From Rugosibacter sp. (GTDB lineage Bacteria; Pseudomonadota; Gammaproteobacteria; Burkholderiales; Rhodocyclaceae), in NCBI GenBank assembly GCA_004322535.1, contig SCUZ01000048.1, forward strand, positions 26,709-90,708: a stretch of DNA of 64,000 bases, written 5' to 3'. The notes below the pieces were generated by a model. That model had not been told where the DNA came from. It did no database searches and was given only the letters and a program-made list of their open reading frames with translations. Each line of letters begins with the position of its first letter. Position 1 is the stretch's first letter. This document shows positions 54,901-63,350 of this stretch, in pieces. The translations under genes were made by a program, and so were the position numbers.

Positions 54901-55706
54901 ACTGGGCGGGTTGGTTTTTCGCTTATCTTGCGCTGGGTGCATTTGCCGGTTTTTTTGCCGGTTTGCTGGGCATAGGCGGCGGTGCCGTGGTGGTGCCTGT
55001 TCTGGTCATGCTGTTTGCCGCGCAAGGGTTTCCGGATGTGCATCTGATGCATCTGGTGCTGGGTACTTCAATGGCGACCATTATTTTCACGTCGATTTCC
55101 AGTATGCGCACTCACCATCAGCATCAAGCGGTTAACTGGGCTGTGGTGAAAACCATCAGTCCCGGCATCATTGTCGGCACGCTGCTGGGCGCGCAACTGG
55201 CGGCACATGTGGCGACAAGGCCGCTGGCTGTTTTCTTTGCCGCGTTCATGGCTTACGTTGCGTCACAAATGATCATCAATGCCAAACCGGCCCCTGCGCG
55301 CGAACTTCCCGGGCGGTGGGGCATGCTGGGTGCTGGTGTGGGAATCGGAGGTATTTCTGCGCTGGCAGCAGTTGGGGGTGGCTCGCTGACTGTGCCATTT
55401 TTACTGTGGTGCAATGTCAAAATGCACCAGGCCATTGGCACATCCGCGGCCGTTGGCTTGCCCATTGCGCTGGCTGGCACCCTAGGCTACATGCTGTCCG
55501 GTTACGGGGCGAGCGGATTACCGGCAGGCAGTTTTGGTTTTATCTATTTGCCTGCGTTAGCGGGCACGGTGCTGGCCAGCGCGCTGGTTGCGCCCGTTGG
55601 TGCGCGGCTGGCACATCGGCTGCCGGTGGCAACGCTGAAAAAGATTTTTGCCAGCGTGATCTTGCTGCTGTTGATAAAAATGTTGCATGGGCTGTTTAGC
55701 CATTGA
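54897..55706 (+). CDS. TSUP (TauE/SafE) family permease
   Basis: 269 residues from MNWAGWFFAYLALGAFAG, coupled by ATGA to the EVE gene. About eight helices and two repeated motifs, GLLGIGGGAVVVPVLVMLF and GGISALAAVGGGSLTVPFLL, typical of sulfite/sulfoacetate/organosulfur exporters. The substrate cannot be predicted. Confidence 0.88.
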   Translation: MNWAGWFFAYLALGAFAGFFAGLLGIGGGAVVVPVLVMLFAAQGFPDVHLMHLVLGTSMATIIFTSISSMRTHHQHQAVNWAVVKTISPGIIVGTLLGAQLAAHVATRPLAVFFAAFMAYVASQMIINAKPAPARELPGRWGMLGAGVGIGGISALAAVGGGSLTVPFLLWCNVKMHQAIGTSAAVGLPIALAGTLGYMLSGYGASGLPAGSFGFIYLPALAGTVLASALVAPVGARLAHRLPVATLKKIFASVILLLLIKMLHGLFSH

Positions 55707-55783
55707 GATAATTCCATTCTGGAGACGCCAATCCTCCCCATCCTGCAAAAGGTTCGCTTTTCGCCGTCCCCGCAGCGCGCCCC

Positions 55784-55812
55784 GCAGGAAGCACCCTTGG
55801 GGTGCCGACTTT
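55784..55812. repeat. Partial dispersed-repeat-like element between convergent genes
   Basis: GCAGGAAGCACCCTTGGGGT then GCCGACTTT: the hairpin half of the repeat (GCACCC-TTG-GGGTGC at 55791-55805) joined to a shortened core. It may act as a terminator for the permease and the HAD gene. Confidence 0.5.
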
Positions 55813-55824
55813 CATGCCGGCCGA

Positions 55825-56487
55825 TCACTCGGGCATGAGCTGTAAAAAATCATCAATCGCAGGGTAGCCTGCAGTATCTTTTTGCGGTTGTCGCGTGTCT
55901 GGTTTTTTAACCGCAACCAAATGTGCGATGCCATAGCGGCGGGCGGAATCCAGCACCGGCAAACTGTCATCCACCAGCAAGGTGCGCGCGGGGTCAAAGG
56001 GTTCTATTTTATTCAGGTGTTGCCAGAACGCCTGTTCTTCTTTGGCCGCGCCCAGGGCATGCGAGCTGACGATGGCATCAAAGTGCGGGGTGAGCCCGGT
56101 GCGGGCCATTTTCAAGGTCACGCTTTTATGATGTGCGTTAGTCGCCAGAATAATGCGCCGCCCACTCAACCGGACGGCAGCAAGAAAGGTGAGCACATGC
56201 GGGTGAACGGCAATCAGATGCGCCACTTCTTCTTTTAACTGCATGATGTCCAAACCCAGCTCACCTTGCCAGAAATCGACGGAATACCAAGCGAGCGTGC
56301 CCGCGCCTTGGCGAAAACGTGTCATCAATTCGTGGCGCACTACATCGTGCGGCCGATCAAGTGATTCAGCATAACGTTGCGGCAAATGCGTCTGCCAGAA
56401 ATGGTTATCAAAATGCAGGTCAAGCAAGGTGCCATCCATGTCGAGCAACACGGTGTCGATGTGCGTCCAGGAGATCAGTGGATTCAT
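55825..56487 (-). CDS. yrfG: HAD-family GMP/IMP nucleotidase (YrfG-like)
   Basis: 220 residues. HAD motif I is LLDMDGTLLDL (nucleophile and acid Asp), motif II is ILATNAH, and motif III/IV is LLVDDSLPVLDSAR. The segment WQTHLPQRYAESLDRPHDVV and the cap arrangement match YrfG, which dephosphorylates GMP and IMP in E. coli. Substrate range here is inferred. Confidence 0.84.
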   Translation of the reverse strand: MNPLISWTHIDTVLLDMDGTLLDLHFDNHFWQTHLPQRYAESLDRPHDVVRHELMTRFRQGAGTLAWYSVDFWQGELGLDIMQLKEEVAHLIAVHPHVLTFLAAVRLSGRRIILATNAHHKSVTLKMARTGLTPHFDAIVSSHALGAAKEEQAFWQHLNKIEPFDPARTLLVDDSLPVLDSARRYGIAHLVAVKKPDTRQPQKDTAGYPAIDDFLQLMPE

Positions 56488-56510
56488 GGTGTACTCAATT
56501 CAGATGAGGG

Positions 56511-57305
56511 TTAACCGCCACGGAATTGAGGCGGGCGTTTTTCAAGAAAGGCAGCAAGACCCTCTTGATAATCGGCTGTATCAAGAAATCGAAATGCCTC
56601 ACGCTTTTCTTCCAGAGTGAGTGGTTGCCCGGTAGATAGGCGGGTGATCCATTGTTTGTGCGCTCTAGCCACCAAGGGCGCTCCTGCGGCAATGCGGCGG
56701 GCGGTGGCGTGCGCTTCAGTGAACACCTGCGCGTTTTCGGTGACGCGTGTGAGTAAACCCTTGGCATAGGCTTCATCGGCGGTAAATAAGCGGCCTTCGA
56801 GCAGAATTTCTTTGGTTACCGCCGGGCCTGCGAGGGCGAGCAAACCATGAAGCTCACCAGGGTACATGGAAAATCCGAGCTTCATGATGGGCACGCCGAA
56901 TTGGGCGCTGTGACCTGCGATGCGCAAATCGCAAGCGCAGGCAATTTCCAACCCGCCACCGATGCATGGGCCGAGAATCGCCGCGATGGTGGGAACCGCG
57001 CAGTGCTCGATTGCGGCCAGCGCCGCACCCACGGCCTCGTGGTAAGCCAAGGCGAGATCCACGGTGGCGCGGACAGTGCGAAATTCTTCCAGGTCGCCCC
57101 CGGCGGCAAAGGCTGCGCCTTCACCGCGCACAATGATGCAGCGTAAAGTTTCATCATCGCTCAGCGTGCGCATAACGTCGTGCAACTGTTGCCACATGGG
57201 GGCATTGAGCGCGTTGAGCTTGCCGGGATTGCACAGCGTCACCGTAGCGATATCATTTTCGCGCAAGCTGAGTATCGCGGGTGTGGTTGTCATTGCAGCT
57301 GTCAT
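56511..57305 (-). CDS. Enoyl-CoA hydratase/isomerase
   Basis: 264 residues of the crotonase superfamily. Oxyanion-hole segments are GEGAAFAAGGDLEEF and ILGPCIGGGLEIACACDLRI. At the usual catalytic position the sequence is PIMKLGFSMYPGELHG, with one of the two glutamates of mitochondrial-type hydratases not obvious. It could therefore be an isomerase or hydratase. It accompanies the acyl-CoA genes downstream. Confidence 0.85.
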   Translation of the reverse strand: MTAAMTTTPAILSLRENDIATVTLCNPGKLNALNAPMWQQLHDVMRTLSDDETLRCIIVRGEGAAFAAGGDLEEFRTVRATVDLALAYHEAVGAALAAIEHCAVPTIAAILGPCIGGGLEIACACDLRIAGHSAQFGVPIMKLGFSMYPGELHGLLALAGPAVTKEILLEGRLFTADEAYAKGLLTRVTENAQVFTEAHATARRIAAGAPLVARAHKQWITRLSTGQPLTLEEKREAFRFLDTADYQEGLAAFLEKRPPQFRGG

Positions 57306-57400
57306 GGTGATTCATGCTCCTCATTTTTCCTGCGGTCATTTTATCGGGCTTTACATGACAGCCATGAGAGCGCTGCGGCTCCTGCGGTATAGTCAGGCAG

Positions 57401-58597
57401 ATGAAAATCTCACAACAACACTTTGCTTTTTTGCTTGCCGCACTGTCTGCGATCGGCCCGTTTGCAATTGATACTTATCTGCCGGCTTTCCCCGAAATGG
57501 CGCAGCAATTGGGCACGTCGGCATTGCAGATTCAGCAAACGCTCACCTTCTATCTGATCCCCTTTGGCTTCATGATGCTGTGGCATGGCACGCTATCAGA
57601 TGCCTTGGGCAGGCGACGCATTATTCTCGCCGGGCTATTGCTGTTCGTTCTGGCCTCACTGCTGTGCGCTTTTGCTACGCGTATTGAAATGTTGTGGCTT
57701 GGGCGCGCGTTGCAAGGCATGTCGTCAGGTGTCGGCATGGTGGTGGGCCGGGCCATGGTACGTGATGTGCTGCACGGCGCCCACGCGCAGCGGCTGATGG
57801 CCAAGGTAGCAATTCTTTTCGCCATTGCGCCGGCAGTTTCACCCATTGTGGGTGGCTACCTTTTGCGCTTCTATGACTGGCGGGGGATTTTTATTTTTCT
57901 TGCGCTGTTTACGGGTTTGTTACTCGCCGCTTGCCTGGCCTGGCTGCCCGAAACGCTCGCGGTGGAAAAACGGCAATCGCTGCATCCCCTGAAATTATTG
58001 CAGGCTTATCAAGACATGCTGAGTCATGGTCTGTTTAATCGCCTGGCGTTGGCCAGTGCGTTTACTTTCAACGCATTTTTTATTTATGTCGTGGCGGCGC
58101 CGGTATTTCTTATTCGCCATCTGGGGCTCACGCCACAATCGTTTGCAGTGATGTTTGTGCCCCAGGTGATTGGCATGATGATAGGTTCTTTTTTTTCGGG
58201 GAAATTAGCCGGGCGGCTCACACATCGGCGCACTATCGTGATCAGCTACGCGATCATGGCGGTTGCTGCCAGCTTGAATCTGGTGATTAATCTGACCCTG
58301 CCACCGAGCTTGCCCTGGTCGATTTTGCCATTGCCGATTTTTGCTTGCGGCATGTCGCTCTCGATGCCGAACATGCAGTTACTGGTTCTCGATTTGTTCC
58401 CCGAGCGGCGGGGATTAACCTCGAGCACCATGAGTGCGATTTCTACGCTGATCGGCGCGCTATCAACCGCTTTGCTTGTTCCGCTGCTGTGGGATAGCAC
58501 GCTGGGTCTGTCATTGGGTATGGCGGGATTTTTGGTGTTGGGTGTGACCAGCTTTGCGCTTACCCGAACATCAGACGAAGCTCACGCAGGCGCGTAA
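57401..58597 (+). CDS. MFS multidrug transporter, Bcr/CflA family
   Basis: 398 residues, 12 membrane helices. FAIDTYLPAFPEMAQQLGTS at the start and GRRRIILAGLLLFVLASLLC after TM2 are Bcr/CflA signatures, as is RAMVRDVLHG in helix 4. Proton-driven export of drugs such as bicyclomycin is known for the family; substrate here unknown. A full dispersed-repeat copy follows the stop. Confidence 0.9.
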   Translation: MKISQQHFAFLLAALSAIGPFAIDTYLPAFPEMAQQLGTSALQIQQTLTFYLIPFGFMMLWHGTLSDALGRRRIILAGLLLFVLASLLCAFATRIEMLWLGRALQGMSSGVGMVVGRAMVRDVLHGAHAQRLMAKVAILFAIAPAVSPIVGGYLLRFYDWRGIFIFLALFTGLLLAACLAWLPETLAVEKRQSLHPLKLLQAYQDMLSHGLFNRLALASAFTFNAFFIYVVAAPVFLIRHLGLTPQSFAVMFVPQVIGMMIGSFFSGKLAGRLTHRRTIVISYAIMAVAASLNLVINLTLPPSLPWSILPLPIFACGMSLSMPNMQLLVLDLFPERRGLTSSTMSAISTLIGALSTALLVPLLWDSTLGLSLGMAGFLVLGVTSFALTRTSDEAHAGA

Positions 58598-58611
58598 CCA
58601 TGGCCGAACAA

Positions 58612-58667
58612 TGAAAAGTCGGCGCCGGTGATACGCCGCGCAACAAGCCCCCTCGGGGGATGGCGAG
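58612..58667 (+). repeat. Dispersed repeat copy, full length, intergenic
   Basis: TGAAAAGTCGGCGCCGGTGA then TACGCCGCGCAACAAG, the hairpin CCCCCTCGGGGG and TGGCGAGA. It is followed at 58669 by a second start-like ATGAAAAAGTCC. It lies in the 165-bp gap between the MFS and oxidoreductase genes, which otherwise shows nothing. Confidence 0.8.
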
Positions 58668-58762
58668 AATGAAAAAGTCCATTGTGTCTTCTGGCTGCAA
58701 CGATAAACTGCCTGAGCAGGGTAAGATCAAATTTTTTTATCATCCCGTATTCCTCACTGCTT

Positions 58763-60802
58763 ATGAGTTCTCCCCCTTTCCCCACGCTCTTTTCCCCGTT
58801 GCAGGTAGGCGCGCATGTGTTGAAGAATCGCGCCATCATGGGCTCCATGCATTTGCGTCTGGAAACAATGGATCGCCCTCTCCAGCGCCAAGCGATGTTT
58901 TATGCCGAGCGTGCCCGTCACGGCGTTGCCTTGATGGTGACAGGCGGTTTTTCCCCCAATGTCGAAGGGCTGCTGGAAAAAGGTGGCCCGCTATTGGCTA
59001 CTCCGGAGCAGGCGGCGAAATTGCGCGGCATTACCGAGGCCGTGCATGCCGAAGGCGGACGCATGCTGTTGCAAATATTGCACGCAGGACGCTATGCGCG
59101 AATTCCTTCACCTGTCGCTCCGTCGGTTATTCCATCGCGCATTAATCACAGCATTCCGCGCGAATTGACCGAGGCTGAAATCGAAACCACGATAGAAGAT
59201 TTTGTGCGCTGCGCTGAGCTCGCTGCGCTGGCTGGTTTTGATGGTGTGGAAGTGATGGGTTCGGAAGGCTATTTACTCAACCAATTCACGGTAACGCGCA
59301 CCAATCAGCGCACCGATGCGTGGGGTGGCAGCGTTGAAAACCGGCATCGGTTGCCGGTTGAAATTGTCCGCCGCATGCGCGAGCGTTTGGGTGTTGGTTT
59401 TTTGATCATGTTTCGTATCTCGGCCATGGACTTGGTTGAAGATGGCGCCGATGCGCATGAAGTCGCGCAGCTTGCGCGCGCGATTGAGGCGGCGGGTGCC
59501 GATATTTTGAATATCGGCATCGGCTGGCACGAGGCACGCATCCCCACCATTGCATTTGTGGTGCCCCGTGCAGCGTGGCGTTTTGCCGCAGCGCGTCTCA
59601 AGCGCGTGGTGGCCATCCCCGTGGTGGCTTCCAACCGCATTAACGCACCGGATGTTGCCGAAGCGCTGCTTGCCAGCGGCGATGCTGATTTGGTATCGAT
59701 GGCGCGACCATTTCTCGCCGACCCTGCCTTCATGCACAAAGCAGAGCACGGGCGTGCGGATGAAATCAATACGTGCATTGCCTGCAATCAGGCGTGCCTG
59801 GATTATATTTTTTCGGATCGTCCGGCGACCTGCCTGGTGAATCCGCGTGCAGGTCATGAACTGACGTTTGCAGAAATCAAACCATCGGCTGGCAGACGTC
59901 GTATTGCAGTGGTGGGCGCGGGAGTTGCCGGGCTGGCATGTGCCGTCACGGCAACCGAACAAGGCCATTGCGTTACCTTGTTTGAAGCGGCTGACACTAT
60001 CGGCGGGCAAATTAACTATGCCAGGCAAGTGCCAGGAAAGCAGGAGTTTAACGAGCTGCTGCGCTACTACCGGCGGCGGTTAGAGGTACTGGGTGTGGCA
60101 TTGCGACTCGGCGAAAAACCCGATGCTGTTAGGTTGGTTGCGGGCAAGTTCGATCGCATCGTCATTGCCACGGGTGTGCGCCCGCGTGTGCCGGATATTC
60201 CGGGTATTACTCACGCTAGCGTGGTGAGCTATCCGGAGGTTTTTTCCGGGCGGGTGATACCGGGTCAGCGCGTGGTGGTGATGGGTGCCGGTGGTATCGG
60301 CTTCGATCTGGCAGAGTTTCTTTGCCACCAGCCAAGCGATGCGCAGATAGCACAAGACCCGATCCAACAGTTTCAAAACACCTGGGGCGTGGATATGTCC
60401 CCTGATGCACACGGAGGGTTAAAGGCCGCCGCCCCGGCGCAACCCTTTCGGCAGGTCACGCTGGTGCAGCGCAAACCTGATAAGCCCGGCCGTACGCTGG
60501 GGCTCACGACCGGCTGGGCACTAAAAGCAAGCTTGCAACGCTATGGTGTCGAGATGCTGGCTGGCTGTCATTACGAGCGCATTGATGATGCGGGCTTACA
60601 CCTCACGGTGAATGGCGAAGCGCAGGTGCTGGCTGCCGATACCATCGTGCTTTGCACAGGACAAGAAACGGAGCGCAGTTTGTTTGAGGCGTTATGTGCG
60701 TTAGGCGTAACACCTGATTTGATTGGTGGCGCAGATGAAGCTGCCGAGCTGGATGCCCTGCGCGCAATAGATCAGGGGATGCGCTGTGCGCTGCAAATTT
60801 AA
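58763..60802 (+). CDS. 2,4-dienoyl-CoA reductase-like flavin/iron-sulfur oxidoreductase
   Basis: 679 residues from MSSPPFPTLFSPLQVG. The FMN TIM barrel spans about 1-330 with HAGRYA and GVEVMGSEGYLLNQF. The [4Fe-4S] ligands are C-x2-C-x3-C-x11-C in CIACNQACLDYI. An FAD/NAD domain follows with VVGAGVAGLACAV and VMGAGGIGFDLAEF. Size and order equal FadH of E. coli (672 residues), which reduces 2,4-dienoyl-CoA in unsaturated fatty-acid oxidation; other 2-enoate reductases share the plan. The upstream enoyl-CoA hydratase and downstream acyl-CoA dehydrogenases support an acyl-CoA role. Confidence 0.88.
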   Translation: MSSPPFPTLFSPLQVGAHVLKNRAIMGSMHLRLETMDRPLQRQAMFYAERARHGVALMVTGGFSPNVEGLLEKGGPLLATPEQAAKLRGITEAVHAEGGRMLLQILHAGRYARIPSPVAPSVIPSRINHSIPRELTEAEIETTIEDFVRCAELAALAGFDGVEVMGSEGYLLNQFTVTRTNQRTDAWGGSVENRHRLPVEIVRRMRERLGVGFLIMFRISAMDLVEDGADAHEVAQLARAIEAAGADILNIGIGWHEARIPTIAFVVPRAAWRFAAARLKRVVAIPVVASNRINAPDVAEALLASGDADLVSMARPFLADPAFMHKAEHGRADEINTCIACNQACLDYIFSDRPATCLVNPRAGHELTFAEIKPSAGRRRIAVVGAGVAGLACAVTATEQGHCVTLFEAADTIGGQINYARQVPGKQEFNELLRYYRRRLEVLGVALRLGEKPDAVRLVAGKFDRIVIATGVRPRVPDIPGITHASVVSYPEVFSGRVIPGQRVVVMGAGGIGFDLAEFLCHQPSDAQIAQDPIQQFQNTWGVDMSPDAHGGLKAAAPAQPFRQVTLVQRKPDKPGRTLGLTTGWALKASLQRYGVEMLAGCHYERIDDAGLHLTVNGEAQVLAADTIVLCTGQETERSLFEALCALGVTPDLIGGADEAAELDALRAIDQGMRCALQI

Positions 60803-60920
60803 CGTGAAAATAAGCGTCGTAGAAAGAGAAAGTCTCGCCCTATAATCACTAAAAAAATAATGACTTTTCGGAAAGTTAAGTATTCCGTATCAACATCCCA
60901 TCTGCGGCACTACATCTACA

Positions 60921-62087
60921 ATGGATTTTTCACAATCGGAGGAGCACACCAGCATTCGTGATGCCGTGGGCAAAATATGCGCACAGTTTGATGATCACTA
61001 CTGGTTGGAAAAAGATCGTGCGGGCGGCTTTCCCCACGAGTTGCATCGTGCCTTTGCTGACGGGGGTTGGCTAGGCATCTGCCTGCCCGTTGCGTACGGC
61101 GGTAGTGGCATGGGTATTACTGAGGCTGCGGTGATGATGCAAACCATCACGGCTTCCGGGGCGGGGCTGTCGGGGGCTTCGGCTGTGCATATGAATATCT
61201 TCGGGCTGCAGCCAGTGGCGGTGTTCGGCACGGAGGAACAAAAACAGCGCATGCTGCCGCCGTTGATTGCCGGACGCGAGAAAGCCTGTTTTGCGGTGAC
61301 CGAGCCAAATACAGGGCTAAACACCACCCAATTACAAACCCGTGCCGAGCGCGTGGGCGACCACTACGTTCTTTCCGGTGAAAAGGTGTGGATCTCTACG
61401 GCGCAAGTCGCCGAGAAGATGTTGATTCTTGCGCGTACGACGCCACAAGATCAATGCAGTAAGCCATCTTTGGGCTTGAGCTTGTTTTATACCAGTCTTG
61501 ATCGCAAGTATGTTGAGTTGTGCGAGATAGACAAAATGGGCCGCAAAGCAGTGGATTCCAACCAGCTCTTTATTGATGGCTTGCCGGTGCCGGTGGCTGA
61601 CCGTATTGGCGAAGAAGGTCGCGGGTTTGAATACATTTTGCATGGCATGAATCCCGAACGGATTCTCATTGCTGCCGAAGCGACAGGGCTGGGGCGAGCG
61701 GCACTGAATCGTGCCACGCGGTATGCCAATGAACGCATTGTATTTAACCGGCCCATTGGAAAAAACCAGGCGATTCAGCATCCCTTGGCCGAGTCGTGGA
61801 TGGAGCTTGAGGCGGCGGATCTGATGACGATGCGCGCCGCGTGGAAGTACGATCACGGTGAGCCGTGTGGTGCGGATGCGAACGCGGCAAAGTACTTGGC
61901 GGCGGAAGCGGGGTTCGAGGCTTGCCAGCGCGCGGTGATGACCCACGGTGGTTATGGTTATGCCAAGGAATATCACGTTGAACGGTATTTGCGCGAGATC
62001 ATGATCCCGCGCATTGCCCCTATCAGCCCGCAATTGATCTTGTGTTACATCGCAGAAAAAGTATTGGGTTTACCCAAGTCGTATTAA
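60921..62087 (+). CDS. Acyl-CoA dehydrogenase
   Basis: 388 residues. The N-terminal helices begin MDFSQSEEHTSIRDAV. FAVTEPNTGLNTTQLQT and KVWISTAQVAEKMLILA line the FAD and acyl-CoA site, and RATRYANERIVFNRPIGKNQ and MTHGGYGYAKEYHVERYLR are in the C-terminal domain. After this, RIAPISPQL stands where most members have R-x-YEGT-SEI, so the classical catalytic glutamate is not at its usual place. It may sit elsewhere, as in the isovaleryl or long-chain types. First of three consecutive acyl-CoA dehydrogenase genes. Confidence 0.9.
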   Translation: MDFSQSEEHTSIRDAVGKICAQFDDHYWLEKDRAGGFPHELHRAFADGGWLGICLPVAYGGSGMGITEAAVMMQTITASGAGLSGASAVHMNIFGLQPVAVFGTEEQKQRMLPPLIAGREKACFAVTEPNTGLNTTQLQTRAERVGDHYVLSGEKVWISTAQVAEKMLILARTTPQDQCSKPSLGLSLFYTSLDRKYVELCEIDKMGRKAVDSNQLFIDGLPVPVADRIGEEGRGFEYILHGMNPERILIAAEATGLGRAALNRATRYANERIVFNRPIGKNQAIQHPLAESWMELEAADLMTMRAAWKYDHGEPCGADANAAKYLAAEAGFEACQRAVMTHGGYGYAKEYHVERYLREIMIPRIAPISPQLILCYIAEKVLGLPKSY

Positions 62088-62149
62088 GTGCTTTTATGCA
62101 CGCATTAAATTTCTTTTGAGTTTTTTTGAATTTTTTGGATAGCGAACCC

Positions 62150-63334
62150 ATGAATAATCATCATCTGGATACTGAACGGCAAGACAACATTCGCATGCTG
62201 AGCGAGAGTGCGCAAAACTTTGCGATCAAAGCCTCACCACTCACGCGGGCACGCGCTTTGCGCGGCTCGGCAACGGGCTTTGATCGCAGCTTTTGGACTA
62301 AGCTCGCCGAGCAAGGCTGGACGGGGCTGCTCATCCCTGAATCATTTGAGGGCTATGGCCAGGGTTTTGGCGAAATGGCCGCGGTGGTGAGTGCGCTGGC
62401 CACGCAAGTCGCCCCCGAACCGGTGGTTCCGGCTTTGGTATTTGCTAGCCGCTTGATAGAACATAGTGCTGAACACCAACTTAAAACCGGCGGCAGTGGC
62501 GAATTGCAGCAGCAGTTACTGGCAAGCATCGCAGCAGGTGAATTGATTCCCGCTGTGGCTTGGCAAGAAGAGCTTGCCGGGTTGGATGTGAGTTTGCTGG
62601 CGCACGCCGTCTCAGCAGCGCCGACTAATGGCCGCATCCAACTCTCAGGCGAAAAACACCACGTGCGTCCCAGTGCGGATTGCGATGGTTTTGTCGTCAC
62701 TGCCAAGCAAGGCGAAGGGCTGTCTTTATGGTGGGTGCCGGCAACGACTGCCGGTGTGCAGGTTAACGTCGTCGCCCTGGCAGACGGCACAAGCGCCGCG
62801 AGCGTGCGCTTTGATGGCGTGATGCTCGAGGAAAGCCAGTGCCTGGCGCAGGGGGCCGCGGCAATGTCGGCATTCACGCGTGCGTATGACGAAGCCCTGG
62901 TGATGACCAGTGTGGAGTTGCTGGCATTGCAACAAGCCATGCTTAACATGACATTGGAGTATCTACGCACACGCGTGCAGTTTGGCAAACCCATTGGCAG
63001 CTTTCAGGCATTGCAACATCGCGCTGTCGATTTGCTCATCCAACAAGAGCTGACATCAGCCGTTGTCGGGCAAGCGATCGATATGCTGGATGGTGCCGCC
63101 ACCGTGGTGGAGCGTGCTGCGATGGCCAGTCGCACCAAGGCGCGCGCTTCGGATGCCGGTTTATTAATGGCGCGTGAATCGGTGCAGCTGCATGGCGCGA
63201 TTGGTTTTACCGATGAATACGACCTGGGGCTGTATGTACAGCGCGCGCTGGTGTTGTCCGCCTGGCTGGGCAACGCGCAAACGCAGCGCCGTCGGTATTC
63301 AACACTTACAAAACTCACTACCCCGTCTGTTTGA
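62150..63334 (+). CDS. Acyl-CoA dehydrogenase, small-subunit (PimD-like) type
   Basis: 394 residues from ATG 62150; a TTG 24 bases upstream is possible. The pattern PEPVVPALVFASRL, LLASIAAGELIPAVAWQE and RVQFGKPIGSFQALQHRAVD resembles the small subunit of heteromeric acyl-CoA dehydrogenases such as PimD. The gene next to it resembles the large subunit. Residues around 152-160 (AVSAAPTNG) coincide with a dispersed-repeat copy at 62605. Confidence 0.85.
   Translation: MNNHHLDTERQDNIRMLSESAQNFAIKASPLTRARALRGSATGFDRSFWTKLAEQGWTGLLIPESFEGYGQGFGEMAAVVSALATQVAPEPVVPALVFASRLIEHSAEHQLKTGGSGELQQQLLASIAAGELIPAVAWQEELAGLDVSLLAHAVSAAPTNGRIQLSGEKHHVRPSADCDGFVVTAKQGEGLSLWWVPATTAGVQVNVVALADGTSAASVRFDGVMLEESQCLAQGAAAMSAFTRAYDEALVMTSVELLALQQAMLNMTLEYLRTRVQFGKPIGSFQALQHRAVDLLIQQELTSAVVGQAIDMLDGAATVVERAAMASRTKARASDAGLLMARESVQLHGAIGFTDEYDLGLYVQRALVLSAWLGNAQTQRRRYSTLTKLTTPSV
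62605..62629 (-). repeat. Dispersed repeat copy within the PimD-like gene
   Basis: On the minus strand: ATTAGTCGGCGCTGCTGAGA then CGGCG. The core keeps AGTCGGCGCTG, with AT-TA instead of AAAA. It falls in a variable loop and is read by the gene as VSAAPTNG. Confidence 0.6.
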
Positions 63335-63350
63335 GGCAAGGAGAATAAAT

